The notes below the pieces were generated by a model. It was given only the letters and a program-made list of their open reading frames with translations. It had not been told where the DNA came from and did no database searches. Made by a program: the position numbers and the translations under genes. DNA of 64,000 nucleotides from Mesodorylaimus sp. YZB2_4 (Eukaryota; Nematoda; Enoplea; Dorylaimida; Dorylaimidae), in assembly GCA_030248295.1 (NCBI GenBank), contig JASANH010000153.1, positions 1-64,000 of the forward strand. Reading direction: 5' to 3'. This document shows positions 1-11,739 of the stretch, piece by piece (the first letter of the stretch is position 1; every line of letters begins with the position of its first letter).

Positions 1-424
1 AACAGTTGACAGTAGATTTGATGAATGCAGACTGAATGTGTTAGGGATTATAGATAGATGCGTGATGCTTTGATAAGCATACGTCAAGGATGTATAATGT
101 GAACATGGCACTGCTTGTTTGGAATGTGATGCTCAACGATGTATGTAGCGTAACTCGTTTTCCAGCTTTACGATTCGCGCTACAGTAATACGTGCAATCA
201 ATCTTCCTTGTCATTGCAATATCCTTATACATGATCTCCTTTTTCGATCATGTAACCTTCTCTGCTCTTTTTCATTCTTCTCTTCGTCATCTCAGATAAT
301 ATCGGCCATTGCGTTTTGCTTAGCTTTTGCACAGCCGCTTCGTGAAAAACAAGTATGTTTCTACTGTACTTACGCTCGATCTGGTATGTGGACAGTGGAC
401 AAATGTGATGAGGACAGCCTCGGT
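1..424. other. No recognisable feature
   Basis: No open frame here looks like a protein, and no repeat or RNA structure stands out. It is moderately AT-rich unique-looking sequence leading into the SINE-like unit. Confidence 0.5.
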
Positions 425-882
425 AGAGCATTATGCAGTCTCTAGCGGCCGCGGTATTGCAGCGGTATGGCATTCGTCTCTCCGTACTGCTTGGGAGCGA
501 GTGGCTGGACTCGTCCTGGGTTCGATCCCCGGTGACGGAGGTCGGTTTGCGAACTATAAACCCTCGCTGACCTTGCACGCCAGGCCGTGGGTGACTCACC
601 GAGTACCGCCGAGGTGCTCCGAGTGGAAAGACGGAAGCCAAACGAGGAGACAGTGTCGGCTGTCCAACACCGACAGGGTTCGAAGCACGCCCGCCATCGT
701 CCTAGGAAGTCAGTGTCGAGTCCAGGATGCCCTCGCGTAAGGTGCTTCTAGTGGAGACGCGCGGAGGGACGCTGCTGTGTGTGCTGGTCCCCGAACAGCC
801 TGGCTTAGGAGGTTTGACTGCTGCTGGCTATAGGCAAAAGTGGCTTTGGCCCACAAAAATTTAAAAAATAAAAAAAATTTAG
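425..882 (+). mobile_element. tRNA-derived SINE-like unit
   Basis: At 476-541 the sequence folds like a damaged tRNA. A 6-bp acceptor-type stem (CTCCGT with ACGGAG) encloses a 5-bp stem CGAGT/ACTCG and a T-arm CTGGG-TTCGATC-CCCGG, which contains a canonical RNA polymerase III B box (GGGTTCGATCCCC). The D-arm side is short, so this is not a working tRNA. About 330 bases of GC-rich body follow, and the unit ends in an A-rich stretch near 855-882. A tRNA-like head, unrelated body and A-rich tail is the layout of a SINE. No target-site duplication was identified, so the borders are approximate. It could also be a lone tRNA pseudogene in unrelated sequence. Confidence 0.45.
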
Positions 883-3800
883 CAATCTCTTCGCAACTGC
901 TCTTCAAAGGCATGTATTTGTTACTGTCGGCTGAATATTAATGTCTGCTAGCGATTGATCCTTTCCGACGGCTGGACCGGTTAGATCGCAAATTTCCACC
1001 TCCACCCCAGGGTTAGACCAACTTCGTGCAGCACACGAAGAAAGGGTCAAAACCGTGCAGAAAATACTTTAATTTTGTAATGGTAAAGTTTTGATAAAAG
1101 GTTTGCCGCCAATGTTTGCTGTTATCCCAAAAGAGATTCAAGAAAATAGTGAGCCTTTCTGAAATAGTGTATCTGACTCTGCATAATAGTCAACCTAACA
1201 AGCTCCAGGGGTTTGTCCCGCCTGACAGTCCAGTTGCGGAGAGATGTTTCTACGCTCGCGTGACGGCGGATTGTCCAAGGTATTCTACAGCCCTAAGCCT
1301 GGCGAAATGGCAGAATCGCAGTAGAGTACCGATCACTACTACCCAAATTGCTGACACCCCTGAGGCGCTCATGCCGCTGCAAGTGCTCTATAAAATGCTA
1401 CACTGGCGTGGTTGCTTGCCTAATGCACGCTGTTCTAAGATGCCCATGCTGCCTACTATTTCCTCAGTCTATAGCGAGATGTGAAGACCAAAGTCAACTC
1501 CAGAGGATTCCTTATGAGCAAAGTAATAAGAAGTCTCTGGCAGGAGCTTCGCCGCACCACAGGTCTGATGATCTTGACAGGACAAGACAGACCAGATTTT
1601 AGATTTACAGCTTCTAGATTTGAAAACACTGTAATGAGAATCAACGTAATTCGAGACAACAATAAGCAAACAATATTGTTTTCGTGAAAGTAGCAGAGAA
1701 TAGACCACCAAGCGAAAATGAACTTGAGAAATGGAACTGAGAAATGATCTCGGCATCTTGGCACCTCAATAAGCTTCGCAAAGTTCACCCCCTCTGCTGT
1801 GCTTATAAACGCAAGAAACTTCAAAGGTTGGTGCGCAAATTTGCTGCAGACATGATCTATACTGCGAAAACGTCATAAAACTGTAGGTTTTCTTGCTAAG
1901 ACTATGGCTCTGTTATACTGTTCACCTATGTACAGTATAATAATTGCTGCTCGGGTATTTGCAACTTCAAATTGCTGAATTGATAGGCTTTTCAGCGCGC
2001 AAAAGATTATTTTGAGTGTGTGCTGAATCCACATCGACTTGGAGCTCGCTCAGCGGTCCATAAGGGAGCGCCTGGTGAAGTTACAAACTTGTGAGAATCG
2101 CATAGCTACTGCATACTGTACTTCGAGCTTTTGATGCTAACATTAACGGGTACTGTGCGCATAACTAGGCGGAGATTATTCCAGGCGCAATTTAACTAAT
2201 GAGGGGCCAAGCAAACTAACATCAGCCACTATTAGCGAAGATGCCTCGGCTGGTCTGAAAGTTGCGTTCGCGATTTTATAGAAATCCAATAGTTTACTTT
2301 GTGCTAAAAATTTGGCAGGCTCTACTTTTCCCACACTGGCCCCTTGCAGGCAAGCAGACCAGCAGACCAGCTTTCTTCAAGTGCATATCAACACTAGTCA
2401 GCAGATGGGAGCGTCTGACCGAACAAGGCAATAATTGGTAATCAATCATGCTAATTTACTGAAATATCCATGTATACTCTACCGTCATTGCTGCCTAGGA
2501 TAGCTGAAAAAATTATCATGCCTGCAGGATTTCATTTCGCTCAGATAGCATCAACAGATAGCGCACGTGCTCTCAACCACAAATCCTGCGCAACATTATT
2601 ACCAAAATGTCGAGCCATGGTAAGTAGTGCATTTAAACGAGTATGGCTCAGGTGGGAGTTTGCGCATTGAGTGGGTTTGGTTTCCAGGTTGTAAGTCATA
2701 TGCCTAGCACAACCTGGAGGCCTGAACAGCCGCCACTGTGACTGGACTAAAGCGCATTGTCGTATATTCTGTACATCACCGCGGCTTGTTTTTTCTGATC
2801 TCCTCTGGCATGTTGAGCTCTGCCCTCGACCAAGTAGGGCCACATGCAGCCGATCTCCTTGTTGTGCCCAAAGTGTATTTGTTTTGTCAGTCCGTTCAAT
2901 CTCACAAGCAGCGTCATGTAGGTCGGCTAACGATCTCAAACTTCCATGCGACCTCGATGCCCACTACCCTCGCTAGGTACATACAGATCCCACTGTCAGT
3001 GCTTGAGTCAGCCATGAGATGTCAGTGCCCAACGAATTATCATCTTGGTGCGTCGTAGACCGTGGCAGCACTGTAACTGGACCTTGCATACACGTCAGTG
3101 AGAAGGTGAGGGTAAGGCCAAACTACACTTTCGGCCATAAGACAGGCGTCAAAGTAATCTCACATGTATATATAGATATAGATATGATTTAGATATCAAT
3201 ATCCCACAAAGATATAGATATAGTTATAAATGCTCAAATTATGGACATTCATTTGAGATCTACCCGTTAATTTTTGAAAGCCCCAAAAAAGCTGTTTGAT
3301 TAAAATCTCAAGAATTTGGAGCCTAAATCAAAACAAATCTCTTTTTAAATTCTCCTAGAATCGTTAGGTTCACATCTGTTGCGGCCGCTGATCAAACCGA
3401 GCAAGCCGCAGCGAGCACATATTTTTTAATTTACTTTTGTTCACATAAAAACTGCAGGGCTGAAGGGCTGCAGTCGATCCTGCGGCCTGCGATTGATAAC
3501 TACATACACGCATAGTACTTCAGGTAGATTGATGCCTTCGTCAGACGCTCTCCGCAAGCGGCTGGTGAGGAAAGAGGGGAGTCTGCCGAATTCTAGTCAT
3601 GAATAAGCTCTCTGATTCCTAATCTATTTAAGTCCGAAACTTTAGACCAGCCAGTGTCTCTGCGCTCTCAGTGGCTAGAAATACCTTTTGATGCTGGTTT
3701 GCTCGCCCCTTCTGGTAGAGTGCGCCTCACACACGCGATTACTTATACGCACAGCCTCGTGGACCTTACCCTCAGAAACACAAACTGCACGCAGGTGCTA

Positions 3801-5381
3801 CGGGATTCTCTCACAGTTTTTCACGGTTCAGTGCGATCACCTTAGCCCGCTCACTGAGGTGGCTCGGTTGGGTCGACTGAGCGTGTGAATGAGTCTGATT
3901 TTATGAACATCTCGATGCGCACTTACCCGCTCGAAATAATATTTCAGAAAATATCAAAAATTTATGCTAATTGTACTATGATGCGGTGCACATATTTTGT
4001 CTTCCACTCACGATCGGATGTCTTCACAGACTTCGTCTGCTCTGACTAATCTTCCAACCCATACAAACAGATCTGCGTCGTCCTGCTATTGGGATTAGGG
4101 CCATGAGAAAGAAAGCCCACAGTGGCCAGCCATGGCTAGGAATGGTCAAGGCTGTACCCGTAAGAGTAGGGCGGTGGAAATTGTTCTTTACTCTGGTTTG
4201 GATCGACATTCCCCGTGCACTTTATTCATCGCGTGGTCAGTGATCACAGTAACAACCATGCGATTAGAACAATCAACGCAAATCAGATGCGAAGTATGAA
4301 AAAGTGCAATCGCACAGTTGGTCCTATCGTACGCATGAACTTGGGTGCTAGCGTAGGTTATCTTGCCAGACAGTGCTGGCAAGATTCGTGTGTTTGTAAT
4401 TGTTGGCAAGGAATTTTCTAATAGTTGGGACTGCGAGGAAAAAAAAAATGGAGTGCTTCAAACTGTCTCTGGGAGCCCTGGAAGCTTTGGCGGGTGTGAT
4501 CTTTCTTATTTTGAGCCAAAAGACTACTACAGGATGTACTTCTGCTTCCTCTTTAAAATCTGATTGAAAAACAGCTGACCACCACAACCCTAAACATTAT
4601 TCTACAGAAAAATATATTTCAATGCTAGTTATGGATCTGAAAAAACTTTCAGTATCAGTTTGATACTGTGTTCTTCCTAGATAGTGAAACGGTTAGGCTC
4701 TCGTGCTTACACTGAACTAACTCTGCTGTGATATGAGGCTCTAATCAAGCCACGCAGCCCAGGTATCAATGTAGTTTATCACGAGTCCACTATGCTGACC
4801 CAAGAGGACTCACGCAGGACCAAAGAAACTGGCTACAAACGTCGCGTCGTCGAGGAGTACACTACACTAATTGGACTAATCTAACCCAGGCAGAGCAGGG
4901 CCTATATATAGGCGATGCTCGGGAAAAGGAAGTTGTTTTATTAATCCCTCGCATGATAGGAAAACCAATCAGCTCAGCCTCTTGGACTCGCTCGCCCTGA
5001 CCATGGAGAAAGACGAATAGTCTGTGCATCTCAGGTGCACTAGATTTTTCGTGTCCTTGTGCTTGAACTTCTTATGCGCATGCGCAGTCGAAGGTGAGGC
5101 ACGAAATAATTGAGCGGGAAGTCGTGAGGACAACACTCTACTCAGTATCTTCTCCCGATGAATATGTTAAACACTCTAAGATGAGACATAAAACGTACAG
5201 ATATGTATGTATACTGCAGATATACAGAACTAACTACATCTTGATCTTCATGTTAGCGCTGACAGCATTACATGGCAGCAAGAATGTGCACGTAGAATAA
5301 GCTTAAAAAATGTTGAGCAATGGCTGAATCCAAAACGCATACGATTTCATAGAATCGCGCAGACATTATAGGCTCGATTCT
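883..5381. other. No recognisable gene (4.5 kb)
   Basis: The frames here are short, overlap in all six directions and show no familiar domain. The only local structure is an AT-rich stretch with repeated TATAGA/GATATAGATA words at about 3163-3230, listed separately. No host exon could be supported. Confidence 0.5.
3163..3230. repeat. Imperfect GATATA-type microsatellite
   Basis: The words TATAGATATAGATAT and AAAGATATAGATATAG recur over about 70 bases with interruptions. This is a decayed simple repeat with no coding content. Confidence 0.6.
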
Positions 5382-5438
5382 TATATGTCATCCGATGAGC
5401 CTTGCACAGTCAGTGCAAGGCTCATCGGATGACATATA
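5382..5438. repeat. Perfect 26-bp hairpin with 5-base loop
   Basis: Bases 5382-5407 are exactly complementary to 5413-5438, leaving the loop AGTCA. The stem has no mismatch, unlike every other inverted repeat in this window. It lies in otherwise featureless sequence. A perfect 26-bp stem is shorter than an ordinary animal microRNA precursor, so I do not call it an RNA gene. It could be a recent local inversion-duplication, a small foldback insertion or a structured RNA. Confidence 0.85.
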
Positions 5439-7253
5439 TACGACTAAGCTGTGAGTAACGCAAATTCGCCTGTACTTCATGCCTGTTGAATAAATGGCCA
5501 ATGCCGTGATTCTACAATCAGTCGCATGAATAGTCAGATTTTTAAACTACCGCGCTTTTGCAGTAAGGCTTACCGTTCAAGTCAACTGCGCTCACTGGAA
5601 AAACTTTTTCCAGCAGTTTACCAGCAAATAACACAGCAACAACGTTTTATTTTGTATCAACTCCGTCAAAACTCATTTTCCCGTTTTCCAGCGTTCTACA
5701 GTATGACGGACTTGCTCGCTGGATCGCGCAGGAAAAGGTTTACTTATCGTGAGTCAAGAAAGCGTAGAAATCAGACTGCTTGATTTGTAAATCGGGAAGC
5801 AGAGAATTCTAATTGCAATGCGCGAATTATCGCAAAAATTTCTGCACTGACTCTCGCTTTGGACGATTGGCATCAGTGGAAATGTTGATCAACTCATGAT
5901 CGCAATTTTGAACGGTGAGTACTCTGATTATTATATATCTACTGTACCCTGTTCTCGCTTTTGTTGGATTTAGCTTCCTGTTTGTCGTGCGTTAAAAACT
6001 GTTTTTACGATCAGTGTGTCAGAAATGACGAAACAAAAGCCGTAGTTTAATAGACTCTGTGCTATATCACGTTTTTGAAGCTTTTGCTGCACTGTACGCG
6101 AATGAGTAGGGCATTCACCGAGCCGCCAAAAACTTTTATGTCTGAGAAGTGAGAGAGTGACAAAATAAATGCAAAGCAGCAAGGTCAGAGCTGAATCGTG
6201 CTGTTTTGATAGTACGCACGCCCATTGAACTTATACTGCACAGTCCTTTCATTTGCAGGATTGATCTCTCGTAAGGTGTCTAAGAAGTCGACGCGCGTCG
6301 CTCAGAGAGAAAGGTAGGGGCCCTTTGCCTTTTGTTTCGGTTCTGAATCAAGTAAATGTATGTTCTGTAATTTTTGTGTTTTATTTCAGAACAAAGTTGC
6401 CAAACTGTATTTACTGTGCTGCAAAGCGCGACAAGAAGACGGTTTGGCTGACCAATATTGGCTGTGCAAGACGTCGAAGGGAATTGGGATTTGTCAACAT
6501 CTTTTTGTGTTCCTGATGAGGTCCGTTTTGTTTTAAACTGACATGGGAAGGTAAGACATTGCGATGCAAGTCGCGAGAGGTTGAACAGGACTCTGGGGCT
6601 TATTCTGGGGCTCACGAAACCCAACATAGGAAGCAAAGGCATTATATGTATTATACTGCACTGACATCTGGTAAAACGCGAGGTATATACTCTACCGCAC
6701 TTCTGAGTACAGTACAGATTGTGTGGCGAGCTATTCGAGCGCATCAACAAAGAGCAAATGAAAGCCCAAGGTGCTGTACTGCCTCCATGGTTTCGAACAT
6801 CTAATATTTAAGAATCAGCTAGTGTTGTCACAAAAATAGCATTTGTTTGTAGATGAGGCTGGCGACGGAATCAAATGCAGACTCGGAATCGACGGGAGCG
6901 ATTCAGTTGTCACACAACAACAGTTCAGAATATTACTAGCAAGTACTGCGGTGGCAAGACACGATAATTACAGAAGCTCGCCTTGGGTATACAATCTTTT
7001 TGTCATTTCACTAAGCAGCTTCTGCTCCATTTTTTAAAGGCTTGAGCCAACGTTTTGGCATACCCATTGTTCTACGAAGTTTTATTTTGGCCCGTACAGT
7101 CAAAGGCCGATTAGTCGACACTGATGATCATTTTCTGGCCAAACAAAGAAATAATTCTGACGGAGTTCTCCTTGTTACTTCTTGCATCTCAACAAATAAG
7201 CCATCTATGTCTCGTCGAACAATGCGTTTCAGCGGTTACTGTGGCACTGTTTA
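5439..7253. other. No recognisable gene (1.8 kb)
   Basis: Only short, low-quality frames are present and none resembles a known protein. The stretch ends where the left arm of the large palindrome begins. Confidence 0.5.
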
Positions 7254-7396
7254 GTTTGAGCAAAAGAGAATCATTGTATCTTAATCAATGATCAAGCGCC
7301 TGTATTTCCTCCTTTTGATTTACTTTTAAGCCCAGGCATGGATCAAATCTTGCAAAAACTGGTCTTACAATTGGACTGATTCTACGTTTTGCTCGT

Positions 7397-7766
7397 CTAG
7401 CCCCCTTGGTTATATGCTGACTTAACTAGGCCGTCAGGCAGCGAAATAAGCCCTTTTTCCTGAACAGTCGAAGTCCCAAACTCCGAAACAAAGTCTAAGA
7501 GTGCAGATGAACTTAAACTTAGAGTGCGCGTGCACTCAGCACTTGATTGAATGAACTTGGTGGTGGCCGAAAATAATGGGAACAAACTGCCGCCAAAGAG
7601 CACTGCCCGTCTTGTAAGCCAGGCAGCCTGTCGATGGGACTCTGCCAAAAAGCGCACTCTTCAGTAGCCCGTGGGTTCCTAACGAGGCTTTCCAAAAGTG
7701 CATGCACGAGGAAATAGTCTCCTGCACTCTGGGTCTATAAACAGGTGCCTGCGAACTAGACAGCAA
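7397..7766 (-). pseudogene. Distal unrecognised part of IR1 left-arm gene
   Basis: Overlapping frames of 62 to 86 codons occur here and are conserved in the mirror copy at 13410-13779. The region lies downstream, in the direction of reading, of the zinc-knuckle segment at 7866-8136. No domain is recognised. Three frames remain open in both copies, so it is not clear which one is genuine. It is listed as the probable tail of the decayed gene because of its position. Confidence 0.25.
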
Positions 7767-7865
7767 AATATACTCTTTTATCCCCTCTATTTTGAAAATG
7801 CTAGAGGTACATTCAAATTACGCGAACAACAAAAAAAAGGTCCTACACACGGGAATCGTGAAATT

Positions 7866-8136
7866 ATAAGCCCTTATTGATTGTACGAATACAACTTCGT
7901 CGATTGGTCTCGCAGTCCGCACTACCACGACCATTGACCACTCGTGTAGCAACACAAGCCAAGCTGCGGATTTCTACAAACGCCTTGTAAATGACCAAAC
8001 TTATAGCAGTGGTCGCACCGAGGTCCTCACCATAACCTCGGGCTCGCGTTGACAAAAGTGGCCTCGATCTTTGCTAACTGTTCATGCGGGTGCATCTGTT
8101 CGGCTGCGTCGGTGGATCGATCGATACTGGCCCAGG
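7866..8136 (-). pseudogene. CCHC zinc-knuckle segment, left-arm copy
   Basis: Read on the minus strand, codons at about 8017-7976 give a CCHC zinc knuckle, C-x2-C-x4-H-x4-C (CDHCYKFGHLQGVC), the RNA- or DNA-binding fold of nucleocapsids and many cellular proteins. A second, damaged knuckle (CYTSGQWS) follows, in which the metal-binding His position appears as Gln. In-frame stops lie just before the first knuckle and within the second. The mirror copy at 13040-13310 shows the same motif with Glu in place of Lys. It lies downstream of the RING and coiled-coil segments on the same strand, suggesting one multi-exon ancestral gene. Confidence 0.5.
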
Positions 8137-8306
8137 AGCACTCAAATCATCTACCTACTCTTATACGAAGATAGTAGGCCAAAGCTCACCTTCAGTTTCT
8201 AGGTCCTTGCAACGCGCGCACGCATGCATAGCCTGGGATCACCCAATTCGTAATTAGTTAGCTTCCTGAATTGAGGCCAGAATTAATTAGCAAAAAATTC
8301 CGCAGT

Positions 8307-8783
8307 TTATTCACTTCTCACCTTAAAGTCAGCGTCTGCATTTTCGATCTGTTCTCCTAAATCGTTTAGAACGGTTTCGATCTCGCACAGAATTCCTTCG
8401 CACGGCTTCACTACTTTCTGCAAACAAGATAATCTGGCTGTATTACGGAAACACCCGCACACAGACTGGTCACTCGCACAGAAGACAGCAAGACATATGG
8501 CTATTCTTAACGATCCAGGACCAAAATGAACCATAGTTTTCTCGCCCCTGGTCTGCCTGGACCTGACAAGTTGTACCACAGCTGAACAGGTTGTTCGCTT
8601 GTAGTGAAGATCAAGAGACACCCGCGCTAAAACTCCTACTTGTTGGTCCCGGTTCTGTTCGGTCGATGCTGCCTCTGGTAGCCCTAGCTCGCCTATCAAA
8701 AACTTTCCTTTATCCCTGTCGAAGTCCCGTGCACAAGTCCAGAAGGGGTTCCCTTTCGAACAAAAAAGTTTGCCTAAATACAC
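8307..8783 (-). pseudogene. B-box-like and coiled-coil-like segment, left-arm copy
   Basis: An open frame of 158 codons is nearly identical to 12393-12869. Its start (LFCSKGNPFWTCARDFDRDKG) has the spacing feel of a B-box zinc finger with several ligands lost. Its end (from about residue 118) is rich in charged and hydrophobic heptads around EIETVLNDLGEQIENADAD, which reads as a short coiled coil. With the RING just upstream (8831-9022), the order RING, B-box, coiled coil is that of TRIM proteins, many of which are ubiquitin ligases. The middle of the frame looks like intron or decayed sequence. The TRIM assignment is inference from motif order. Confidence 0.35.
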
Positions 8784-8830
8784 TAGTACTCTTTAATACA
8801 GCGCACATACCTCGGCTTGAAGTCTCTCCG

Positions 8831-9022
8831 TCAAAAACCGTCTGACATGTTGGAGATCAGCTCTGTGTACCCATCTTCTTGATCTGGACAGCTTGACTTG
8901 TCCGCCTCGATCTTATCGAAACAAGTCGTGCACAACGAATAACCGCAGATCAAATGTTCGATTTCGCATTCAAAATCCTATAGGCAAATTCGCCACAGGG
9001 TAGAGGTCTTCAATTTGTCCAT
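8831..9022 (-). pseudogene. Decayed RING finger, left-arm copy
   Basis: The minus-strand translation holds the core of a RING zinc finger: an ICL segment, then ECEIEHLICGYSLCTTCF, then a CP pair. A normal RING has C-G-H-[SA]-x-C-x-x-C at this place; here the histidine is Tyr (one C-to-T change) and the last Cys after the CP is missing. A stop codon interrupts the frame after ICL. The same defects occur in the mirror copy at 12154-12345, so they predate or were copied with the palindrome. RING fingers usually recruit ubiquitin-conjugating enzymes; this one could not bind zinc normally. Confidence 0.55.
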
Positions 9023-9365
9023 TCCTCGTCTGAGAAGTTTAAAAACAGTATACAAATAAGAGCGTATGGTTGAGGGGGAACCGGCTGAGGCCAATGCCAA
9101 TATGGCCACCTTTCCAACCCTCTCCTAAAAACTCAAACTGAAAACAGATTGACAACACTTACATACGTCAATAAAATGAATTGACTCCGTTTTGCTACTT
9201 TTCTCTAAAATTACGAAACAAAACCGCCGTTGTCGAACGAACAACAGCAATCGATATTCGATAGTTTGGCGAGTTATCCGTATTCGCGCTAAAAGCAGAC
9301 AAATATGACGCGGTCGAACGGCCACTTTGCGCCAGTCGAAAGGTCGTAAAACGCACGCTGCCAAA

Positions 9366-9437
9366 GTGGCGAGAAAATGGCCGTTCGGTCGCCACTCACC
9401 AACTTGCAATCTGGTAACCGGGTTTGATTCCTGCCAC
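9366..9437 (+). repeat. tRNA-Ala-like unit, left arm
   Basis: A 72-base tRNA-like sequence shows a GTGGCGA/CTGCCAC acceptor-type pairing, an anticodon-loop-like CTTGCAA (TGC, alanine) and a B box GGGTTTGATTCC in place of the canonical GGTTCGANTCC. The D arm is shortened. Its mirror copy at 11740-11811 has a better acceptor stem. The sequence after it (CATCCAACACTTTTACTTTTTCAT) is shared by both arms. It is more likely the head of a tRNA-derived SINE or a tRNA pseudogene than a working gene. Confidence 0.45.
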
Positions 9438-9461
9438 ATCCAACACTTTTACTTTTTCATC

Positions 9462-10257
9462 AAATAATACTGCTGATCGATTTCCAACTTTGCGCAACAT
9501 AGCAGACATAACAGACCCTTTACACGTGAAAGTGGGAAATTCAAACATTTCGCCACGTCATAAGGCGTCACTGAAGCTGGATTTAGAATTTGAATTTGAC
9601 ATGTGTCAATCATCATACCACATCTTCGATGGATGATACTTGTTTTCAGAAACGGTCAGTTGGTTAGAGTACCGCCGAAACGGTCATTGGTGGGGTCAGT
9701 AATGACCTATAAGCCTGTACTGGACATTGGCTAAGGGTAAGCTGTCCTGACCTCTTTCACCCGGGGTAACTTGGATGAGTAACTGTGTGACCAATATGCC
9801 TTTACTACTAGAAGGAACAAAAAAAATTTTTTTTTTCATATTTGTGGTCCATGACACAGCTGAGTAACACTGTGAAAACTTCTTTTTTGTTTTTAGTCAT
9901 CGGCCCTACAGTGCAGGTCGTCTTTAACAATGGCACCTTTGCAACCGGCATCTCCAAGAAATATTGGCAGCTAAACTACTTGAAAAGCCTAACTTCTGTA
10001 TCTGCCAAAATTTTGAATAACCATAAGTAATCTTGGCACCTACAGTGCATTACACATTTATTTACTTGTCACAGCATTTTGTAAGAGGAGTGTTAAAGGG
10101 AGAACGTTCTTTAAAAAAAATGCTTGGCCATCTTTTCAAAAAATATTTTGGCCAAAACGGGACAGGCCAAAACGGGGCTCTAGCTGAAATAATACCCTGG
10201 CCAATGTAGGAATTCTTCTGGCCTGATAGGGACACTGGTCGGAGCGGGTCACTGGCT
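9462..10257 (+). repeat. Segment unique to the left arm of IR1
   Basis: About 795 bases have no counterpart in the right arm, where the flanking sequences meet at about 11712-11716. Near its end, variants of GGCCAAAACGGGACAGG and GGACACTGGCCGAAACGGGGCAC recur, and the paired arm contains one such unit, so loss from the right arm by recombination between short repeats is at least as likely as an insertion here. A tRNA D-arm-like word (TCAGTTGGTTAGAG) occurs at about 9657-9670 without a clear B box. No protein is recognised. Confidence 0.6.
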
Positions 10258-10289
10258 GGTAAAGGACACTGGCCGAAACGGGGCACAGT

Positions 10290-10640
10290 CATTTCTAAAG
10301 GGGGTAAGTGAGCTCTCTTGGTAAATTTGCCCCTTGTTTTAGGTGGAAAATGAGGTGAGTGAGCTGTCAAATGGAGTGCTCTCCTCGTTTCAGCTGGGAG
10401 ACGTGGTTAGTGAGCTGTCTGAGCGAGTTTTTCTCTTGTTTTAGCTGGAAGAAGGTGTAAGTGAGCTGCCTGAATAAAGTTGCCCCTTGTTCTAATTGGA
10501 GGATTAGGTATTGATGCTGTATGAGTGAGGTTGCCCCTTGTTTCAGGTGGAGGATGGGGTGAGTGGGGTGGAGGAGTGAGTTTGCCCCTCGGTTTTGCTC
10601 GAACAGAATGTGTGTGAGCTGCTTGAGCCAGTCAGCCCTA
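10290..10640 (+). repeat. Diverged tandem repeat of about 55-70 bp, left arm
   Basis: Five to six diverged units share the words GTGAGTGAGCTGTCTGAG, then TTTGCCCCTTGTTTCAG, then CTGGAGGATGGGG. The array is mirrored at about 11335-11700. Each unit contains an AG followed by a GTGAG word, so it looks superficially like a row of tiny exons, but no unit keeps a conserved reading frame. Confidence 0.6.
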
Positions 10641-10832
10641 ATTTGAATAAATAAGAACTCTAGTTCATGAAGGATTTGGTTCGTTCGATTTCACGTTGAT
10701 AGACGGCAACAATTAGCTCACAGTTTTTGGTTCAGTCGGGAGAATGATGCTCAATGTCGCTGTCATGAAAGAAATTAAACGATAATGGTGAAATGATGTT
10801 TATTTGAAGATTTTTTGGGAAGATTGTGAAGT

Positions 10833-11137
10833 TTTTAACCACTTTTTTTTGTATATTTTTTTTGCTGCACATTTCGCTACTGGGGCTTGTTTGTTTTCCA
10901 AACCTTCGCTTTGCTTTTGAAAAACGTGAACTTTTTAACTTTATTGTCGATAGGTTTTTCGTACAATGTTCTCATGCCTTTGATCAGGCACTGATTTGTT
11001 GCGAGAAGTGTCGAAACGTCTTATAGTAAATCCTCGGCCAAGTATGGAGTTTGCTTTACGATTTTTAGTTTTTTCTGTCCCTCCTCTCCAGTGCATGAGT
11101 GCAGTAGGTGAAGATGTTCTCCTAGTAATTGGTCTTC
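10833..11137 (+). other. Central spacer of IR1
   Basis: This is the only unpaired centre of the palindrome. It contains one open frame of 66 codons (10826-11026) with a hydrophobic start resembling a signal or membrane segment and a CxxC near its end. The frame begins inside the arm and has no known domain. It may be chance. Confidence 0.4.
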
Positions 11138-11739
11138 AAACTTCACAATCTTCCCAAAAATCTTCAAATAAACATCATTTCACCATTATCGTTTAATTTC
11201 TTCTATGACAGCGACATTGAGCATCATTCTCCCGACTGAACCAAAAACTGTGAGCTAATTGTTGCCGTCTATCAAAGTGAAATCGAACGAACCAAATTCT
11301 TCATGAACTAGAGTTCTTATTTATTCAAATTGGGGCTGACTGGCTCAAGCAGCTCACACACATTCTGTTCGAGCAAAACCGAGGGGCAAACTCACTCCTC
11401 CACCCCACTCACCCCATCCTCCACCTGAAACAAGGGGCAACCTCACTCATACAGCATCAATACCTAATCTTCCACTTAGAACAAGGGGCAACTTTATTCA
11501 GGCAGCTCACTTACACCTTCTTCCAGCTAAAACAAGAGAAAAACTCGCTCAGACAGCTCACTAACCACGTCTCTCAGCTGAAACGAGGAGAGCACTCCAT
11601 TTGACAGCTCACTCACCTCATTTTCCACCTAAAACAATGGGCAAATTTACCAAGAGAGCTCACTTACCCCCCTTAGAAATGACTGTGCCTCGTTTCGGCC
11701 AGTGTCCTTTACATGAATGAAAAAGTAAAAGTGTTGGAT

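Larger units (their letters stand above)
7254..10832 (+). repeat. Left arm of giant palindrome IR1
   Basis: This arm is the reverse complement of 11138-13922. Outer positions pair so that they sum to about 21176 (7254 with 13922, 8307 with 12869, 9125 with 12051). Inner positions sum to about 21971 (10741 with 11230). The shift arises because 9462-10257 exists only on this arm. Arms match closely but not perfectly, with scattered substitutions, so the structure is not a simple recent duplication. The arm carries a minus-strand decayed RING/zinc-knuckle gene, a tRNA-like unit and a small tandem array. Such long arms around a short centre resemble foldback elements or DNA transposons with very long terminal inverted repeats. 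No transposase was recognised. Confidence 0.85.

Noticed and set aside
225..740. Overlapping 137-138-codon frames on both strands
   Set aside because: They overlap the tRNA-like SINE unit, have no domain and mirror each other's codon positions, so they are shadows of a GC-rich repeat.
9366..9437. Functional tRNA-Ala gene
   Set aside because: The D arm is too short, the left copy has acceptor mismatches, and both copies sit inside a palindromic repeat.
10290..10640. Series of micro-exons with AG and GTGAG borders
   Set aside because: The pattern is a tandem repeat whose unit happens to contain splice-like words; no frame is conserved between units.
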